A stretch of DNA of 64,000 nt from the NCBI GenBank assembly GCA_019704295.1, contig AP024596.1, positions 1,473,369 through 1,537,368 of the forward strand, read 5' to 3'. The stretch is from Sulfolobales archaeon HS-7 (GTDB lineage Archaea; Thermoproteota; Thermoprotei_A; Sulfolobales; Sulfolobaceae). Shown piece by piece: positions 7,162 through 14,397 of the stretch. Made by a program: the position numbers and the translations under genes. Position 1 is the stretch's first letter; each line of letters begins with the position of its first letter. Below the pieces are notes generated by a model that saw nothing but the letters and a program-made list of their open reading frames with translations, was not told the origin of the DNA and did not search any database.

Positions 7162-9336
7162 TCACCAGAGAATCGCTGTTTCGTTCTTAAGCCTTCTAAA
7201 CCCCGTGTCCTTATCGTAATACTTTTCCAGGTCCTCCCTTTTCAGCAAGTACCAACCCAACTCCTCATCCAGTTCCAGGGGAGGTTCATCCCATGCCCTG
7301 ACCACGTATTGTTCAGCCAACCCCCTCTGCACCTTTAGCAAGGCCCTTCTCTGATACCCCCTCTGCTTAAGCACCTCCTTCAGCTCCTTCAGAACTTTCT
7401 CCGCCTCCTCATCAACGTTTACGTAAACTGAGTATTTGGGTTCCTCCTTAATTACCTTTAGCTCCACCTCCCCGTAGTTCAAATCCGTTATCTCCTTCTC
7501 TAGGTTCTCCCATTCCTTGGTACGAAAGTCGCTATACCTTCTCCTAATCTCCTCGTAAAACCTTCCCAAAATTGACGAAATGTCCCTTTCATTGAACCCC
7601 TTTTCCCAACCCTTCAGTGTGGACAGAGTTACCTCTTCGCTCAGTTTACCGTATATAAGAGAGAAATCGGTGGAATTGACGTTCTCCCTCTTTACCCTAG
7701 TTAGGATGACCTCTCCTGTCTCTCCGTAATTCCTGTTAATCCTTCCAGCCGTTTGTACCACGGCATCAATAGGCCCTAAGTCCCTGTAACCTCTTCTGAA
7801 GTCAATGTCCACACCTGCTTCAACCATTTGAGTTGTCACCAGTATTACCCTTTCCCCCTTCTCAATCTTACTCTTGATGCGCTCTATCCGCCTCCACCTC
7901 TCTAAGGGCACTATCCTAGTGGAGAGGAAGTAAGGTTTCTCTCCCCTGTCTCTGAGGACTTTGAAAACTCTTTCCGCCGATTCAATTGTGTTAAGCTCTA
8001 TCATAGTCGAAGTTCTCACGTCAATTCCCGCCGCAAGTTCCTCCGGAGTCTCCACCTGATCGAATTTCCTAAACCTGACAACGTACCTGTCTGGAACGGT
8101 CGTAACAGGTCTTTCCGGTTCTACGCTAAGAGGAGGTGTAGCCGTCATCATGAGGATCTCAACGTTAAGGTGTTTCGTCATTTCCTCCAACCCCTTCTTG
8201 ATGATACCCAGGTATTCCAGGGGAAGTGCCTGGACCTCGTCTAGGATTAGGAAAGAGTTTGAGAGGTTGTGTAACCTTTTCAAGTTGGAGTTCTTGGGGG
8301 AGAAAAGGGTTGCCAGTAGGGCCTCAAAGGTAGTGACAATGAAGGGAGAATCCCAGCTCTCCGCCAACATGAGTTGCGACTCTAAGTCCCTTGTCTCATC
8401 TGCCCCTTTCTTCTGGGTGAAAGCCAGGTGATGGAACTTCATGACGTTCTCCTCACTCAGAATGTCGGATAGAACCCTCCAGTTCTGCTCTATTATGCTA
8501 ATGAAGGGTAGGGAGTACACTACCCTCCTTCTCCCTCCCTTCAGAGCCACTAGGGAACCCGCTAATGTCTTCCCGCTACCCGTAGGGGCAACCAGCGTTA
8601 TGAAGGGAGACTCTTGAACGTAGTTTAAAGCCCAATTCCTAAGTTCCTCTCTCATTCCTCTAATTTGAGGGTTTGGTGAGGTAAGGCTTCTTATGTGCCT
8701 TTCAAGGATTTTGTAATCAGGTAGCGGTAGACCTCTCTCCTCCACGTTACCTGCACTGTGTTTATCCGCATCGATCAGTGATGAAAAGATGAGTAGGCCC
8801 TCCAGATACTCCTTCCACCCCTTATCCCTAAGAACAGCATTCGTTACTTTCCTATATCCTTGCCTAAGGAGTTCCTCAAGCGAGGGGAGATCTGCGGGAA
8901 CCCACTCAACTTCCTCTCTGATAGTAGACCACTTGGACTTGATATCCTGATATTGTTTTACTAAACAAGTTTGGGGGTTTCCGATGTTATCCCTGTTATT
9001 TCTAAGTACATCGCGGTAATCCCTCAGACCCCTTAGGTAACCGTGATGGGAGTACACGGAAATCGCTGACAGCACTGAGTATAGGTCGTCCTTCACAGTG
9101 TAAAGGGTAATTATTGATGAAAAGAGGGCGTGATCTGAACAGTCGACCCTCCTCTGATCAAGCAGGTGCTCCTGAAAAAAGCGGGAGTACTTTCCTATAT
9201 CGTGAAGTCCGCCTGCCATAAAGGCGAATTCCGCCAGATCCTCTCTACCCGCATCAGTTATTCTTCTCCTTGCTCCCTCCCCCACTTCCCTCAAGTGTAC
9301 TCTAATTTCCTTATCAGGATGACTGTAAAACTTCAC
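7162..9336 (-). CDS. cas3: Cas3 HD nuclease-helicase, type I interference
   Basis: The 724-residue protein is the nuclease-helicase recruited by Cascade to unwind and degrade the target strand. The N-terminal HD domain shows LHDIGK (H45 D46), D68-H69 and a later His-His near residue 98. The helicase part has Walker A VAPTGSGKT near 247-255, LDEVQALP (a DEAH-like box) near 362, MTATPP near 394 and QTAGRINRN near 526-534. Having HD and helicase in one chain fits types I-B, I-C and I-D variants and differs from the split Cas3'/Cas3'' common in Sulfolobales type I-A. The start is GTG at 9334-9336 (MKFYSHPD), since His6 belongs to the HD fold. The gene is separated from the effector genes by the array and about 7 kb, on the opposite strand. 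Confidence 0.95.
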   Translation of the reverse strand: MKFYSHPDKEIRVHLREVGEGARRRITDAGREDLAEFAFMAGGLHDIGKYSRFFQEHLLDQRRVDCSDHALFSSIITLYTVKDDLYSVLSAISVYSHHGYLRGLRDYRDVLRNNRDNIGNPQTCLVKQYQDIKSKWSTIREEVEWVPADLPSLEELLRQGYRKVTNAVLRDKGWKEYLEGLLIFSSLIDADKHSAGNVEERGLPLPDYKILERHIRSLTSPNPQIRGMREELRNWALNYVQESPFITLVAPTGSGKTLAGSLVALKGGRRRVVYSLPFISIIEQNWRVLSDILSEENVMKFHHLAFTQKKGADETRDLESQLMLAESWDSPFIVTTFEALLATLFSPKNSNLKRLHNLSNSFLILDEVQALPLEYLGIIKKGLEEMTKHLNVEILMMTATPPLSVEPERPVTTVPDRYVVRFRKFDQVETPEELAAGIDVRTSTMIELNTIESAERVFKVLRDRGEKPYFLSTRIVPLERWRRIERIKSKIEKGERVILVTTQMVEAGVDIDFRRGYRDLGPIDAVVQTAGRINRNYGETGEVILTRVKRENVNSTDFSLIYGKLSEEVTLSTLKGWEKGFNERDISSILGRFYEEIRRRYSDFRTKEWENLEKEITDLNYGEVELKVIKEEPKYSVYVNVDEEAEKVLKELKEVLKQRGYQRRALLKVQRGLAEQYVVRAWDEPPLELDEELGWYLLKREDLEKYYDKDTGFRRLKNETAILW

Positions 9337-10192
9337 ATAATGAACAGGAAGGGAGAGGAAAAAAACTTTTCGTGAACGCTCGTGGTCAGAAGGTTAAGAT
9401 CACTTCGTTGCCCCTTAGTTACCTATCTTAAATGCGTTTGAGGTATTCCCTCAACTTAAAACCATTCAGCGCGTGGAAGAAAAACGTGGTAAGGCCCTGG
9501 TAATGATGAAATTCCCGTTCATGACAAAGGATGAGACAAAAACCGATTGGAAATTCATTACAACTGTAGGTTACGCATATTACGTAAAAGCGCTTACTTC
9601 GCCTTCCTCAATCTCTCATAATTAGGGTTAACGAGTAACAAGGGTACTTTACGAACTTGATCTGACCAGGGTGAAAAATCCATTGCCGCATAGGTGGGTC
9701 TACCCAGGGGTTTACTTGTTACATTCCTGACGTTCGAGAACTGCGGAGTACAGGGCCGCGTAAATTAGCAAAACCTCATGCAGATTTGTTGAGGTAATTG
9801 AAGATCCTTGTCCATTTTACTAAACCCATCAGAATACCTTGAAAAACTAATCACGACTTGCTTAATTAACACTAGGCAAACTAAAGAGTATTTAAATTAT
9901 CCTAAAATTATGATAGTATATTATCTAACTTCAATAATAAAAGGAAACCCATAAAGGGCTTTCCGTAATCTTTAAGGGGAAAGTTAAAAATTAACCCTAG
10001 AGTTCAGCTCATACCAAGGCCTAATGGTTTAACCAGGAAGTACAAAGGAGTTCAATTTCTTGTAACCTTCCGCGTGTTTACTGAGTTAAGATGCTCTCAT
10101 CTCTTTCAGATTGACGTCTAAGCCTGGTTCTAGTGTTATTACTCCCTATTGATCTCTTTGAAGACATTACGCGTTAACTGGAATAGTGATCT
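9337..10192. other. Gene-free stretch with a probable transposase remnant
   Basis: No intact gene. On the plus strand 9644-9730 encodes LTRVKNPLPHRWVYPGVYLL, then a stop, then RSRTAEYRAA in the same frame, which has the look of a decayed transposase. The remainder is AT-rich and unassigned. Confidence 0.3.
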
Positions 10193-10450
10193 TCATAAAA
10201 CGTTGGACGGCCCTTTCTCCTCTCCAAGAATTTCCCTCTTCAGCGTTCTTTTAGATTCCGTTAAGTAAATTATAACTGAATCCCCTTCCCTCATTATTTG
10301 ACGTAATTCCTCTTTTAGGGAGTAGAGCTTACCCTCGGATATTTCCCCTTCAAATACCGACCTTTGAACCCAGGCAAGGTATTTCCTACAGATGTTAAGC
10401 GCTTTGTTTACCCGACTTTCATCAAAATCGTAAACCAGTACTACGTACAC
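10193..10450 (-). CDS. cas2: Cas2 endonuclease, spacer acquisition
   Basis: The 85-residue protein begins MYVVLVYDFDESRVNKALNI, the ferredoxin-like beta strand of Cas2 with the conserved Asp at the end of strand 1. It continues with CRKYLAWVQRSVFEGEIS, the typical helix-strand with W/V-Q-x-S-V-F-E-G. Cas2 forms the dimer core of the Cas1-Cas2 integrase. Here it is apart from cas4-cas1, which lie beyond the array on the other strand, so it has its own promoter; an AT-rich stretch lies at 10452-10480. The C-terminal tail (GEEKGPSNVL) is short and polar. Confidence 0.92.
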   Translation of the reverse strand: MYVVLVYDFDESRVNKALNICRKYLAWVQRSVFEGEISEGKLYSLKEELRQIMREGDSVIIYLTESKRTLKREILGEEKGPSNVL

Positions 10451-10639
10451 TATAATTAATATGTAAATTTAATTTATACTGATTTCGCATTTTCCGATAG
10501 GTAGGACAATTTACAATTATTTTTGTTATCTTGGGGTAAATAAGATATTCGTACTGACGTTTTACCCTAGGATGGAGTATGTTCTAAAACATTGAACCAG
10601 CTGAGCATGATGTTAGTCCTAATATTTGTATTAAGGTTG

Positions 10640-10669
10640 GTTTCAAGCCCTCATAGGAAAGCTATAAAC
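10640..10669 (-). ncRNA. Solitary CRISPR repeat, possible crRNA-like RNA
   Basis: A 30-base copy of the CRISPR repeat stands alone 3.7 kb from the array. It differs from the CAT-type array repeat by one base (GCTATAAAC for GCTACAAAC). Read on the minus strand it would give the 8-base handle CTTGAAAC followed by an AT-rich pseudo-spacer (10600-10639). No second repeat is visible downstream. A TATA-like TTTAAATA lies about 67-75 bases upstream on the same strand, so transcription is plausible. A remnant of a former array is the alternative. Confidence 0.7.
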
Positions 10670-10735
10670 CCGGGCCATAGGCATAAGAGACTAGATAATG
10701 TTCCAATAAAATGTAAAAAAACGCTTTGTGTTGCA

Positions 10736-10743
10736 TATTTAAA
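10736..10743 (-). promoter_or_regulatory. TATA box upstream of the solitary repeat
   Basis: Minus-strand TTTAAATA matches the Sulfolobales TATA consensus. A start about 25 bases downstream (near 10711) would put the solitary repeat roughly 40 bases into the transcript. No open frame follows, so a non-coding RNA is the natural product. Confidence 0.4.
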
Positions 10744-10833
10744 CTGAAGTAGAACTAACATGTGAAAGAAAAGTAGAATAGAATAATAGCAGAAATCGGT
10801 CAGCGTTTCAAAGCATTAACTCCTTAGTTAACG

Positions 10834-11103
10834 CTAAATGTTGATTTCCTCAAGCCTCATCATGCTTACGCAGTATAATCTTATCCTTTTCCCATTTGGG
10901 GTCCTAAGCCCTCTTCTCGTTATGTGATCCTCTTTAGCTAGTCTACTTAGTACTACCTTAGCATTGTTTTCATCTATATTTACATCTCTACAAATTTCGT
11001 CAAGCGTCTCACAGTTGTTTCGTGCTAAGTAAAATGGTATAATTCTCCACATGTTCATATCATAATTTAGGCTAGGTAGGATTACAAAAATGTTACCCTT
11101 CAT
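10834..11103 (-). CDS. Small winged-helix transcription regulator
   Basis: The 89-residue protein contains a winged helix-turn-helix: IPFYLARNNCETLDEICRDV, then NIDENNAKVVLSRLAKEDHI as the recognition region, then a wing RRGLRTPNGKRIRLYC. An alternative start is the Met at about 11058 (MNMWRIIPFYL), which would remove 15 residues encoded over an operator-like repeat. Related palindromic motifs at 11076-11096 and 11140-11160 suggest autoregulation. It lies between cas2 and the Kiwa-like genes and could control either; this is inference. Confidence 0.6.
   Translation of the reverse strand: MKGNIFVILPSLNYDMNMWRIIPFYLARNNCETLDEICRDVNIDENNAKVVLSRLAKEDHITRRGLRTPNGKRIRLYCVSMMRLEEINI
11076..11096. 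promoter_or_regulatory. Operator-like repeat, copy 1
   Basis: GTAGGATTACAAA followed by TGTTAC, nearly the same as the element at 11140-11160. It overlaps the first codons of the long form of the regulator, or lies just upstream of the shorter form starting at about 11058. Confidence 0.4.
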
Positions 11104-11139
11104 GGAGACGTGGAAAACCGCTTTCCCAAACCCTTTTTA

Positions 11140-11160
11140 GTAGGATTACAAATTTGTAAC
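11140..11160. promoter_or_regulatory. Operator-like palindrome, copy 2
   Basis: GTAGGATTACAAATTTGTAA contains the perfect 14-base palindrome TTACAAATTTGTAA. It lies 37 bases upstream of the regulator start at 11103. A dimeric winged-helix protein is a likely binder. Confidence 0.45.
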
Positions 11161-11282
11161 ACTCTCACTATTAACGCAAGAGTCTGCCCAAACGAGAGAA
11201 AAATCAGGGATCCGGGCAGGATTAATTATCTATCTTCTAGCGATTATACTGGAGATCATAAAATTTTCTAAAAGATGAAATT

Positions 11283-12356
11283 TTACTCTGAAACTTCAAC
11301 GACTCTCCTTCTTAGAAGTGTCTCAGCTACTTTATCAGTTATTATTTTAATTAAATCTTCAACACGTGACTTATCTACTATAAATTTCTTGTTCTGCTCA
11401 TCAAATTCTACTTTTAACTCCCTTTGAGTTTTATTTTCATATTCATTCTTTACTTTTTCTATAATCTTAGGGTCGGTATTTAGATTTTGTTCGATTTCGG
11501 TTATGCCATTTTTTACAACTTTGTTTAGATTCCTTAATTGTAATGGGTCTACCTCTCTCAAACCTCTTTCGAATGCATCCGCGTTATCAACAATATTTAT
11601 TACCTTTTTAAAGTTTGGCTCCTTCTTCAAGTTATTTATATAATAATCAACAAGCATTTTCTTAAAATTACTATCCTTTTGAAACTTCGATAGCGTAAAA
11701 ATGATTATCTTACCTTTATAATATGTGAACAGAATATTCTTTTCTAGAATTATATAATCCTTAATATTTACTGCTTCGTAGGTGTCTTTAGACTTAAAAA
11801 AGTGTAAAATGCTAAGGTTTTTTAAAATAATATTTCTATCAAATTTACTAAATATTAATATGTCATCCCCGCCTTCATCACTAAGTTTGAATGCTACATA
11901 TTTAGTATTCTTCGTGTCGTTCTCCGGGCTAAACTTTTCGTCAGTAGGAGGGTTCGCATTCTTGATCATTTGAATTAATTTCATAATATCACTCTCAGTA
12001 TTATAGGATCCACTCTGTTGAGAAGTATTTGCTTGAATTTGAGAAGCAGCTTGAATTTGGGGGTCAGAAGATAAAATATCGAGATCTATATAGCATGGTT
12101 TTTTAGACTCAAAGTCAGCACATTCATTAATAATATTCTCTTTTTCTAGTTTTGTAGATATTTTTTCTCTTATGTAAATAAAATTATTCCTACTTCCTCT
12201 CTCAATATTTATATACTTAGCTTCATATGTTACACCTTTATCACTTACTCCTCCTTTAGTTCTTACAAAGAAGTATATTTCCTTGAGTTTATCTTCTAAA
12301 TCAATTTTATTAGTAGCCTCGACTAAATCTTTTCCAGAGTAGCCCTCTTTGTTCAT
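11283..12356 (-). CDS. kwaB: KwaB-like DUF4868 protein of a Kiwa-type defence module
   Basis: The 357-residue soluble protein has a central region (about 150-290) with the alternating strand pattern of DUF4868: ILIFSKFDRNIILK, YIILEKNILFTYYKGKIIIF, then a helical part with KKMLVDYYINNL. The N-terminal 100 residues form a separate alpha/beta part (EIYFFVRTKG). A Gln/Ser-rich linker lies near 100-120, and the C-terminus is charged and helical. KwaB in bacterial Kiwa is the DNA-associated effector partner of the membrane protein KwaA. The gene sits 7 bases after a four-helix membrane gene in the same order as kwaA-kwaB. The match is by pattern and context, not by search. The low GC content against the neighbouring cas genes suggests separate acquisition. 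Confidence 0.6.
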   Translation of the reverse strand: MNKEGYSGKDLVEATNKIDLEDKLKEIYFFVRTKGGVSDKGVTYEAKYINIERGSRNNFIYIREKISTKLEKENIINECADFESKKPCYIDLDILSSDPQIQAASQIQANTSQQSGSYNTESDIMKLIQMIKNANPPTDEKFSPENDTKNTKYVAFKLSDEGGDDILIFSKFDRNIILKNLSILHFFKSKDTYEAVNIKDYIILEKNILFTYYKGKIIIFTLSKFQKDSNFKKMLVDYYINNLKKEPNFKKVINIVDNADAFERGLREVDPLQLRNLNKVVKNGITEIEQNLNTDPKIIEKVKNEYENKTQRELKVEFDEQNKKFIVDKSRVEDLIKIITDKVAETLLRRRVVEVSE

Positions 12357-12363
12357 TAACCTC

Positions 12364-12951
12364 TTATTCTTTATACTTTTTGTCTAAATAAATATTCTGA
12401 TATAGGCGGAAAACTTCAACTATTTTACCCTCCTGTACCATCCCCTCATATATAATATAGACCGATCTGTTATGCTCCTGTACCTTCACCTTGTAAACTC
12501 TATAACCACTTATGAAAAGAATAGGGTTAAAGAGGAGCACTTCGCTGTTCTTGAATAATTCATATATAAAAACCATAATTAAGAAAAAGACTACTAGTCC
12601 ATATATGTTGGCTTGGAATGTAGATATTAGCCCAAGTACGTAACTCATTATGACATTAGTATAGTTAATACTTAAGTCTTCTACCTCGGTAATGGTATAT
12701 TTGAAAGATTCATCATTTCTGTTAGAGCTCAAGAACTTAAAGTAAAGATAGTTAGAAACAACTAACCATAAAATCACTATTAAGTAGATTATTAGAATTA
12801 GAATCCATGGAATTTGTAAGCTAAAGTTTTCTATTGTAAATCTAAGCGAAGATGTTAGAATATACCTAAAATAATTTATCATAACTGCTATAAATAGTAA
12901 TGTATACTCGCTTGTAAATAGTGCCAATGAATTTAAATCAACCCTAGTCAT
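12364..12951 (-). CDS. kwaA: KwaA-like four-helix membrane protein of a Kiwa-type defence module
   Basis: The 195-residue protein has four hydrophobic segments: about 10-30 (FTSEYTLLFIAVMINYF), 48-70 (WILILIIYLIVILWLVVSNY), 95-113 and 117-132 (IYGLVVFFLIMVFIYELF). A cytosolic tail reads ISGYRVYKVKV followed by VYIIYEGMVQEG and a short strand-rich end. KwaA of Kiwa is a membrane protein of this size with four helices and a GYRxYKV-like tail, and it precedes kwaB, as here. It would sense membrane disturbance by a virus at the cell envelope; this role is from the bacterial family and is inferred. The A/T-rich stretch 12975-12995 may hold the promoter. Confidence 0.6.
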   Translation of the reverse strand: MTRVDLNSLALFTSEYTLLFIAVMINYFRYILTSSLRFTIENFSLQIPWILILIIYLIVILWLVVSNYLYFKFLSSNRNDESFKYTITEVEDLSINYTNVIMSYVLGLISTFQANIYGLVVFFLIMVFIYELFKNSEVLLFNPILFISGYRVYKVKVQEHNRSVYIIYEGMVQEGKIVEVFRLYQNIYLDKKYKE

Positions 12952-13096
12952 GGTGCTAATTACTCTCTGATCATATAGAGTAATAAACTAGTTTTAGTTG
13001 TGAATTTTCTCGCCACTAAATTGTGGGAGTTAACAGAATTTATTTCACGTATCATTTTTGACGACTAGACATATCTACTCTGTTAGTTCAATTTTC

Positions 13097-13288
13097 CTAA
13101 ATTAGATGAGAAAAATAGTAAGTCCCCACTAGTACGATAATGTCAATAACTAGAAGATATACTGTAATCATGGATAGTGCAAAAAGTCTTGTATCCCAAT
13201 CCGTGTATTCGTCACTTACAATATCGTCAGGAAGTACTATAGATATTCCGGAAATATCTAGAATTATAATAAATTCCATTGGGTTCAT
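13097..13288 (-). CDS. Small hypothetical protein with one membrane helix
   Basis: A frame of 63 residues ends with a hydrophobic helix (ALSMITVYLLVIDIIVLVG). It lies upstream of the Kiwa-like pair on the same strand, separated by 145 bases, and starts 9 bases after the last codon of the integrase remnant. It has no recognisable family and may be a chance frame. If real it could be a third membrane component of the module. Confidence 0.25.
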   Translation of the reverse strand: MNPMEFIIILDISGISIVLPDDIVSDEYTDWDTRLFALSMITVYLLVIDIIVLVGTYYFSHLI

Positions 13289-13297
13289 TATTTCATC

Positions 13298-14225
13298 TCA
13301 GTGGGCAAGAGCATTTCGTATTACCAGTAACGTGTTGAAAATCTGTAATTCCTCTACTGTAGGCAAAATCTTTATAGGCAGCTTATAGTTTCCGTCTCTT
13401 TCATTATCTTTATGACCCTATTCTCCAGGTCTATTTGATTCATCTTAAGCGAGAATACTTCTCCTACCCTGAGCCCACTCTACGCCAATAATAGGAAGAC
13501 AGGCTTAGTCCCTAAATGGTCTATGCTATCGAATATCTCCCTTAAAGTCTCTAGAGAAAGCGGCTGCGGTGTTGTATCTGTACTTTGACTTAGGCACTTT
13601 GAAGGAATTATGAAGTAATTGAGCTAAGTGTAAGTTCTTTTCTCTTATAATAGTCTTAATAAATAACTTTAGGGAATAGCAGCATGCCTAGCTATATTGT
13701 TGCTTTCTTCAACCTAGTTCAGCTAATAGGTCCCGGAACCTGTCAGGGTTCAATTCATATCCTAGCCTTGTAACTCTAAGCCTTAAATACCTCATCCTCA
13801 TAGCCATCGTACTCTTACTCTTGCCCTGGAGTGATTTTTCGAACTTGTTTACATCATCTTCAGTAACAATATACGTAGAAGATACATTCTTCAGATAACC
13901 TCCTAAACATTGATAGAGAATTGAGACAAAGAAATTACGGAACTTTTCGTCTTTCATCGCTTTTATAACCACTGACAAGGCAGTCGTAACGTCTACTTCC
14001 ACTAATTTCAACCCGTAAATAGCATCTGAAAGTTTATCTGGTGCCGGCATATCTGCAGCCTTTCTTACTACCTCCAAAGGATATTCTGGTCCGTGTTCAC
14101 GTACCTGAATAGAGTACTCCTACCTACTCCTGACTGCTTTGAAGCTTTTGCTAGCCTAGTTCTTCTTCTACTTTCTTTAGTATCCTCCTCCGTTTCTCAT
14201 CTAATTTTGATACGTCAATTAGCAT
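13298..14225 (-). pseudogene. SSV/pNOB8-type tyrosine recombinase, multiply broken
   Basis: Pieces of one integrase run along the minus strand in several frames. The opening MLIDVSKLDEKRRRILKKVE is followed by a helix-turn-helix piece with SGVGRSTLFRYV. An open block of 122 residues (13709-14077) contains LSDAIYGLKLVEVDVTTALS and TYIVTEDDVNKFEKSL. A catalytic-domain piece near 13430-13540 has SGLRVGEVFSLK with the first catalytic Arg, and a last piece is KLPIKILPTVEELQIF ending at 13298. At least three frameshifts or stops are needed and the C-terminal catalytic residues are absent. The order and motifs match Sulfolobus integrases that target tRNA genes. A tRNA-Glu 3' fragment lies 110 bases upstream, consistent with a dead integrated element. 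Confidence 0.75.
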
Positions 14226-14335
14226 ATTTCTCTATCCTACTTATAAGAAAGTGACGCTTTTCCAAAAATAAGGTTTTGTGTTTTACTTACGCCTTTATAA
14301 AGAGAACGCGACGTACTTTCAATTTCAGGGAGAAT

Positions 14336-14380
14336 TGGTGCCGCGGCCGGGATTTGAACCCGGGTCACAGACTTGAGAGA
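14336..14380 (-). other. 3' fragment of tRNA-Glu(CTC), attachment-site remnant
   Basis: On the minus strand the sequence runs from an anticodon loop CTCTCAA through the 3' anticodon stem GTCTG. A variable loop, a T arm (CCGGG, TTCAAAT, CCCGG), the acceptor strand CCGCGGC, a discriminator A and an encoded CCA follow. The 5' half of the tRNA is missing: the bases before the loop do not pair with GTCTG. Tyrosine recombinases of SSV/pNOB8 type integrate into such 3' halves and leave a partial copy at one border. The first CRISPR repeat begins only 17 bases away. Confidence 0.75.
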
Positions 14381-14397
14381 GCTTATTCGTTTTCTGA

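Noticed and set aside
10570..10600. Second degenerate repeat next to the solitary CRISPR repeat
   Set aside because: The sequence at the expected distance (GGTTCAATG on the minus strand) shows only short chance similarity to the repeat.
13140..13388. Plus-strand frame of 82 codons
   Set aside because: Antisense of the integrase remnant and the small membrane frame.
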